DNA of 20,891 nucleotides from CAZTHM01 sp041946825 (GTDB lineage Bacteria; Acidobacteriota; Terriglobia; UBA7540). The DNA is taken from positions 1 through 20,891 of the forward strand of contig JBHGBD010000047.1 of NCBI GenBank assembly GCA_041946825.1. The letters are read 5' to 3'. The position numbers and the translations under genes are program-made. This document shows, piece by piece, positions 17,154 to 20,891 of the stretch (positions are counted from its first letter, which is position 1; each line of letters begins with the position of its first letter). The notes under the pieces are model-generated. The model worked only from the letters and a program-made list of their open reading frames with translations, made no database searches and was not told where the DNA came from.

Positions 17154-18092
17154 ATGAAGCAGATCAACTGGAACTCGCTCTACGGCTTCTGGCTCGTCGC
17201 CAAGCATCATTCTTTCACAGAAGCTGCGCGCGCCCTTCCATTTGGTTCGGCCCAGGCCTTGCAGAAGCGGGTGCGGACTCTAGAAAACAGCGAGAACCTC
17301 GACCTGCAGCTACTTCGCTCGCGGGGCGCCAAGGGCGTGGAACTCACCGAGAGCGGCCGTAGAATCCTCGCGCTTGTCTCTCCGGTGTTCAACGACCTCC
17401 ATAGGTTAGCCGACGAGCTCCGCGGGGAAGATTCCGGCCCTCTACATATCAGCAGCACGGTGTTCAGCTCACTTCACTATCTCCCGGACCTAATCTCCGC
17501 CTTCAGTCCTAAATTCCCTGACGTTTCCATACACGTTTCGTTGGGAGAAGAGCCGTATGTGATTGGGATGCTGGAATCCGCTCAGGCCGATTTCGGCATC
17601 TGTTCACCATTCATTCTACCCAGTAATTGCGAGGTGAAGGCCTGCATTCCGATGCGCGTGGAAATCGTCGTTCCACGTGGGCACCATTTCTCTCGTGGTG
17701 TTGCAGCCTGGAAAGACCTGCTTTTAGAGCCGCTCGTCCTACCCGAACGCAGTTCAGTAGTGCGCAGAGCCTTTGACGTGTTAATGCACGAGAAGAACCT
17801 TTCCTCGAGGATTCGGATCCAGGCGGAAGTGACGACCCCTGAGCTGTCAGTGGAAGCTGTTCGTGCGGGTCTAGGAGTGGCGTTGCTGGTTGCAGGGCCA
17901 CGTCTGAACTACCGGGGTCTTTCCCGGACAGTCCCTCCTCCTGGCCTGCCGGCATTGAATTTGTGTCTTCTCTGTCGTCGAGACCGCTACTTGTCCAAGT
18001 ACATGCGGGGCTTTGCAGAAGTGGCCGCTAACCTGTTTGCGGCGGCTTCACAGTCCCTGCAGCAACAGATGCGGGGCCGTCGTCTGTGTTGA
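17154..18092 (+). CDS. Divergent LysR-family transcriptional regulator
   Basis: A 312-residue protein. The N-terminal winged helix-turn-helix is recognisable but divergent: LYGFWLVAKHHSFTEAARAL is canonical, whereas the recognition helix reads PFGSAQALQKRVRTLE instead of the usual SQPAVSxQIxxLE, and LLRSRGAKGVELTESGRRIL replaces the LFxRxxRxxxLTxAG wing. A two-lobed effector domain follows (about 90-290), with HYLPDLISAFSPKFPDVSIHV and ADFGICSPF. A C-terminal extension rich in Gln and Arg ends at RRLC. The start at 17154 gives the normal spacing to the helix-turn-helix, although the ribosome-binding site is weak. It closes the rightward arm, as the other LysR closes the leftward one. It is the last gene before the inverted repeat. 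Confidence 0.88.
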   Translation: MKQINWNSLYGFWLVAKHHSFTEAARALPFGSAQALQKRVRTLENSENLDLQLLRSRGAKGVELTESGRRILALVSPVFNDLHRLADELRGEDSGPLHISSTVFSSLHYLPDLISAFSPKFPDVSIHVSLGEEPYVIGMLESAQADFGICSPFILPSNCEVKACIPMRVEIVVPRGHHFSRGVAAWKDLLLEPLVLPERSSVVRRAFDVLMHEKNLSSRIRIQAEVTTPELSVEAVRAGLGVALLVAGPRLNYRGLSRTVPPPGLPALNLCLLCRRDRYLSKYMRGFAEVAANLFAAASQSLQQQMRGRRLC

Positions 18093-18191
18093 CCTGTTTC
18101 CCTTATTTGCTTGAATCAGCATGCGAATCCCAGACAAGCTGAGCAGTTACCGTTTCTGTTTCAGCCTGAATCTAGCCTTTCGGCCTCCTTA

Positions 18192-18241
18192 GTGCCGACC
18201 AAGTTTCGAAGAGCCACGACAGCTGTGAGAATCCACTCTTT
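18192..18241 (-). repeat. Right copy of the perfect 50-bp inverted repeat
   Basis: This is the exact reverse complement of bases 1-50. It begins 10 bases after the stop codon of the serine recombinase (in that gene's direction) and ends 99 bases after the second LysR gene. Read on the minus strand it encodes the same 16-codon open stretch as the left copy (KEWILTAVVALRNLVGT), then continues differently to a stop at 18161. The abrupt end of identity at 18191/18192 suggests a junction. Because the composition changes here too, I take this as the border between the metabolic cluster and the mobile region. Confidence 0.93.
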
Positions 18242-18251
18242 TCGGCGGGGC

Positions 18252-18905
18252 TTAAACGGCCGGAAGCGGTGGCGTGTTATCAGCGGTTTGCAGGGGTGGC
18301 GTGGCGAGGGTTTTTGGCGGGGCGGCTTGGGGCTGCTTCAGGAGCCGTCGGACGGTGGTCTCGGCGAGATGATGCTGTTTAGCGAGCTGGCTGATGCTGA
18401 GTCCCCGCTCGCGATCGCGCGCGAGAGCCGCGACGTCGGCTTCCACTCGCGGCCGACCCAGACGGCGTCCTTCCAGACGGGCGCGACGCACGCCGGCCTT
18501 GATGCGCTCGCAAATCAACGATCTTTCGAGCTCGGCGACGACGCTGACGATGGTCAGCACCGCTTTGCCCAAGGCGCCGGAAGTATCGAGCGCTTCCCGG
18601 TAACTCAGAAACTGGATGTTCAGCCGCTGGAGTTCGTCGAGCACGGCCAAGAAGTGCGTGACACTTCTCGCCAGCCGGTCGCAGGCCCAGACCAGAACGA
18701 TGTCGAACTTGCCCCGGCGGGCGTCGGCCAGCATCCGGTCCAAAGCGGGTCGAGAAGTTCTGGCGCCGCTCGCGTAATCCGCGTAGACCTCGACGATCTC
18801 GAGACCGCGCTGGGCGGCCAGTTGGCGCAGGTCGAGTTCCTGGGTCATCACGTTTTGGTCCGTCGTCGAACATCGCAGGTAAAGCGCCGTTCGCTTCATA
18901 GCCAT
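18252..18905 (-). CDS. Serine recombinase (resolvase/invertase family)
   Basis: A 217-residue site-specific recombinase with the catalytic serine near the N-terminus (ALYLRCSTTDQN, Ser13), the active-site helix region FDIVLVWACDRLARS, and GALGKAVLTIVSVVAELERSLICERI leading into the long E helix. A C-terminal helix-turn-helix follows (LSISQLAKQHHLAETTVRRLL), then a Pro-rich tail. Length and order fit Tn3-type resolvases and invertases. The ATG at 18905 has GGAG eight bases upstream; a second ATG at 18899 is possible. Its start overlaps the end of the small upstream reading frame (stop at 18896-18898), so the two are probably co-translated. Such enzymes cut and rejoin DNA at short crossover sites to resolve cointegrates or invert segments. 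Confidence 0.93.
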   Translation of the reverse strand: MAMKRTALYLRCSTTDQNVMTQELDLRQLAAQRGLEIVEVYADYASGARTSRPALDRMLADARRGKFDIVLVWACDRLARSVTHFLAVLDELQRLNIQFLSYREALDTSGALGKAVLTIVSVVAELERSLICERIKAGVRRARLEGRRLGRPRVEADVAALARDRERGLSISQLAKQHHLAETTVRRLLKQPQAAPPKTLATPPLQTADNTPPLPAV

Positions 18906-19077
18906 TCGTCCAGCTCCAGGTGCATCAAGTAGGCTTCCAGGGCGCGCAACTGCTGATCCAGCTCATCGAGCTCGGACCAGTCGGGCTCGTCGCGGGTGAG
19001 TTCTTCCTGCCATTCCCGCTGCGTGATGTCGTAACGATGCTCGACCCAGCGGCGGGCGGGGTGTCTTTTCGAATCAT
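18896..19077 (-). pseudogene. Small acidic protein gene with an apparent frameshift
   Basis: An ATG at 19077 overlaps the stop of the upstream ribbon-helix-helix gene (ATGA). Its own frame degenerates into Ser/Pro/Thr-rich nonsense. The frame entered by stepping back one base in the AAAA run near 19067-19070 encodes a convincing small helical protein of about 60 residues (RRWVEHRYDITQREWQEEL, DWSELDELDQQLRALEAYLM) ending EWL at a TGA that overlaps the recombinase start. That frame has no ATG, GTG or TTG start of its own before its last 20 or so codons. So the gene is either broken by a one-base deletion, affected by a sequencing error, or read by -1 frameshifting. I do not recognise the family. 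Confidence 0.5.
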
Positions 19078-19280
19078 GTCGGCCGCTTGCGGAGGAGCTC
19101 GCGCTTCATCTCCTCCGAAAGGTGCTGGTCAATGTAGCCGTCGATGAATGCCAGGATGGCGTGCGTCATGTCCGTACGCCGCATCGCGGTGGCCATCTTG
19201 AAGAGCCGGTGGATATCGGCATCCAGGTTCAGGTTCACGCGTTTCTTCTTCGCTTCCTGCTGCTTGGCCCCTTTGGCCAT
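19074..19280 (-). CDS. Small ribbon-helix-helix DNA-binding protein
   Basis: A 68-residue protein with a perfect ribosome-binding site (AAGGAGG, five bases before the ATG at 19280). After a Lys-rich N-terminus comes a strand-like KKRVNLNLDADIHRLFKMA (about 12-30), followed by a second helix with TDMTHAILAFIDGYIDQHL (36-54), the arrangement of a MetJ/Arc or ParG-like fold. Such proteins bind operators as dimers and often autoregulate plasmid partition, toxin-antitoxin or transposon genes. Its stop overlaps the next start (ATGA), and the recombinase follows, so it probably represses this operon. A longer frame to 19412 lacks support. Confidence 0.8.
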   Translation of the reverse strand: MAKGAKQQEAKKKRVNLNLDADIHRLFKMATAMRRTDMTHAILAFIDGYIDQHLSEEMKRELLRKRPT

Positions 19281-19430
19281 GCTCACCTCCTTATGGGATG
19301 GATGAGCATAGCACTTAAATGTGTATTTCCGCACCGGTTCGTAAAAAGCCCGCCAGGCCGGTCCAAAATCCCGCTGCCGCATTGGTGCGCCCGCGGATGA
19401 GCGAAGAGCCACGCGGCGAACCGCCGACGC

Positions 19431-19853
19431 TCAGCAGGGGCACTTGGCCGATTCAGGCGATCCTTCGATATCGAGCAGCGCCGGGCCGTCGGCGCGCTCG
19501 GTCCAGTCGGAACCTTCCCGCTCTTCCTCGTCATCGTCCTCGAGGAGGGGATTGGCCATGGGAAGGCGCTGGCCGGCGTGATCGAGTTCCTGCTCTTCGA
19601 CCGGCTCGAGGCCCAGCGCGGCGTAGAACTCCGGGGGGCGATTCTCGAGGGCGAAGCGGCAGAACGCCTGGGGATCGAGCTCGAGGACTTGGGCCAGGTA
19701 AAGCAGCGTTTCCAGGCTGGGCCGGCGGCGCCCGTTTTCGAACATCGAAATGGCTTCGGGGGTGAGCAGGCAGCGCTCGGCGACTTGCGCCTGGGTGAGT
19801 TGGAGTGCTTCGCGGCGGTGCGCCAGGAAGCGGCCAAAGGTCGGGTTGAACAT
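19431..19853 (-). CDS. XRE-family helix-turn-helix regulator with acidic C-terminal tail
   Basis: A 140-residue protein. An N-terminal Cro/C1-type helix-turn-helix (FLAHRREALQLTQAQVAERC, LTPEAISMFENGRRRPSLET, about residues 8-48) and a following helical part (LLYLAQVLELDPQAFCRFAL) are clear. The C-terminus is strongly acidic (LLEDDDEEEREGSD). The ATG at 19853 follows AAGGAGG at 12 bases. About 150 bases separate its end from the ribbon-helix-helix start; that gap contains a GC-rich hairpin region followed by TTTTT on the minus strand, a possible weak terminator. It probably regulates the mobile region. Confidence 0.87.
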   Translation of the reverse strand: MFNPTFGRFLAHRREALQLTQAQVAERCLLTPEAISMFENGRRRPSLETLLYLAQVLELDPQAFCRFALENRPPEFYAALGLEPVEEQELDHAGQRLPMANPLLEDDDEEEREGSDWTERADGPALLDIEGSPESAKCPC

Positions 19854-19882
19854 GGGAAGGCTCCCTCCTTGGGAGTTGACCT

Positions 19883-19912
19883 ATCGTACCACACATAGAT
19901 GTAACATAGCAA
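19883..19912 (-). promoter_or_regulatory. Candidate promoter of the XRE gene
   Basis: On the minus strand, TTGCTA (19907-19912) and TACGAT (19883-19888) are separated by 18 bases, and TGG directly before TACGAT gives an extended -10. The pair lies 30 bases upstream of the XRE start. The assignment rests on hexamer matches only. Confidence 0.35.
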
Positions 19913-19950
19913 GTTCCTGCCCCCTCCCTCCCGACGGTACGGCTCGTGGT

Positions 19951-20891
19951 ATGCTGCCCGCTCGGATGGCCCAGCTCACCCCACCCCTGTCCCTCAGTGA
20001 GGAGGAACGCCGGACTCTCCGGGCCTGGCGGACTTCTGCGGGTACGCCCCCTCGGGTGGCCCTGCGCGCCGCGATTATCTTGGAATCGGCGGAAGGCAAG
20101 TCCGTCCGCACGATCGCCCAGGAGCTTGGCATCTCGCTCGTGCCCGTGGTGCTCTGGCGCCGGCGCTTCAAGCAGGGTGGCGTCGAGGCGCTGCGGGCGA
20201 TTAAAGAGGGGCGGGGACCGCGGCGGACGATCACAGACCGCAAGATCCGGCAGATTCTCGATGCGCCGCGCCAGGAGCCGCCGAAGGGGCAGAAGCGTTG
20301 GAGCGTGCGGTCACTCGCTCGTGCCTGCGGGCTGAGCCAGACCATGGTCCAGCGAATCTGGGATGAGCACGGCTTGAGACCGCACCTGGCGGGGCGCGCT
20401 TCATCTGTAAAGCTCCGAGATGTGGTAGGCGTTTACGTGAATCCGCCCGACAAAGTGTTAGCCCTCGCTTTGGACCGGGCGCCGCGCCAGGGTAGGCATC
20501 GATCGCCAGGCATGGCGCGCCTGGTTCGGGCTCTCAAGGAACTCGCATCGCGGGTGGTGGGCGACAGCCGCTGGCGGCCGCACCAGGAGGATTTTTTGGT
20601 CTTTCTGCGGCGGGTCGAGCGAGCCCTACCCGGCGAGCAGCCGATCCACCTGATCGTCGGTCGCCAAGGCACGCACACCCAGCCGCGCATTCGGGAATGG
20701 CTCAAGCATCGGCGGCGCTTTCAGCTTCATCCCACGCCGGCAGACAGCACGTGGTTAAACTGGGCGGCACTCTGGCTCGGGGAATTGAGCCGGACGAGCG
20801 TCTCACGCTTCGACGGTGTCCGCGCCGCCGAACAAGCGATCAGAACCTACTTGGCCGACCGGCCCGCCCAACCGTGCCCTTTCGCTTGGCC
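19951..20891 (+). CDS. IS630-like transposase homologue, catalytic residues lost (3' end outside window)
   Basis: At least 313 codons are open to the window end without a stop. The N-terminal half has two helix-turn-helix segments (KSVRTIAQELGISLVPVVLWRRRF; WSVRSLARACGLSQTMVQRIW), as in IS630/Tc1-type transposases. The rest follows the IS630 layout: YVNPPDKVLAL (161-171), HQEDFLVFLRRV, IHLIVGRQGTHTQPRIREWL, STWLNWAALW and FAWP. Each DDE position is altered. The block usually carrying the first Asp (VDEKSQIQ) is missing between LAL and ALDRAP, LIVDN has become LIVGR (Gly237), and WLNxVER has become WLNWAAL (Ala273). The protein should bind DNA but not transpose. The ATG at 19951 or 19966 may be the start; no clear ribosome-binding site is visible. 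It is divergent from the XRE gene. Confidence 0.8.
   Translation, partial: MLPARMAQLTPPLSLSEEERRTLRAWRTSAGTPPRVALRAAIILESAEGKSVRTIAQELGISLVPVVLWRRRFKQGGVEALRAIKEGRGPRRTITDRKIRQILDAPRQEPPKGQKRWSVRSLARACGLSQTMVQRIWDEHGLRPHLAGRASSVKLRDVVGVYVNPPDKVLALALDRAPRQGRHRSPGMARLVRALKELASRVVGDSRWRPHQEDFLVFLRRVERALPGEQPIHLIVGRQGTHTQPRIREWLKHRRRFQLHPTPADSTWLNWAALWLGELSRTSVSRFDGVRAAEQAIRTYLADRPAQPCPFAW

Noticed and set aside
1..18241. Simple Tn3- or Tn7-type transposon ends
   Set aside because: The repeat does not start with the terminal sequences I know for these families, and no transposase lies inside the interval.
19283..19912. 209-codon minus-strand frame over the XRE gene
   Set aside because: It is an out-of-frame Arg/Ser/Pro-rich shadow. 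The XRE frame has a clear helix-turn-helix and a ribosome-binding site.
1..20891. tRNA, rRNA or CRISPR array
   Set aside because: I saw no cloverleaf, no conserved rRNA segment and no regularly spaced direct repeats in any intergenic region.

Overview
The window looks like accessory DNA from an Acidobacteriota genome, probably of the Bryobacterales / Candidatus Solibacter type. The main pointer is the 1164-residue Oar-like TonB-dependent receptor with an N-terminal carboxypeptidase-regulatory-like domain. Several Tat-exported enzymes (RRxFL or RRDF motifs) and a GH92 glycosidase fit the same picture. This placement is inferred from gene families; there is no rRNA or other marker gene here.

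Region 1 (about 51-18191) is a divergent, polysaccharide-utilisation-like block. The left arm is transcribed leftwards from a 677-bp central intergenic region: a Tat-exported tandem metallo-beta-lactamase-fold protein (7270-5276), a Tat-exported aldo/keto-reductase-like protein (4568-3654), a Tat-exported LamG-like + FG-GAP propeller protein (3318-1051), and a LysR regulator (1064-102) overlapping the preceding stop codon. The right arm runs rightwards: the outer-membrane receptor (7948-11442), a strong hairpin, a Tat-exported amidohydrolase (11764-13224), a GH92 glycosidase (about 13283-15730), a nitrilase-superfamily amidase with a signal peptide (15989-16819), and a second, divergent LysR regulator (17154-18092). 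Almost all enzymes are predicted to be exported, so the block probably captures and processes a glycan or glycoconjugate outside the cytoplasm. The substrate cannot be read from the sequence.

Region 2 (about 18192-20891) is visibly more GC-rich and made of mobile-element genes. Leftwards run a ribbon-helix-helix protein (19280-19074), a small frameshifted gene (19077-18896), a serine recombinase (18905-18252) and, further upstream, an XRE regulator with an acidic tail (19853-19431). Rightwards runs an IS630-like protein (19951 to beyond the window) in which all three DDE catalytic positions appear lost although its frame is open.

The most striking structural feature is a perfect 50-bp inverted repeat: bases 1-50 are the exact reverse complement of 18192-18241. 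It brackets all of region 1, and the right copy begins just after the recombinase stop codon. The window starts inside the left copy, so its full length is unknown. It may mark two opposed copies of the same mobile element, or the ends of a mobilised 18-kb cassette.
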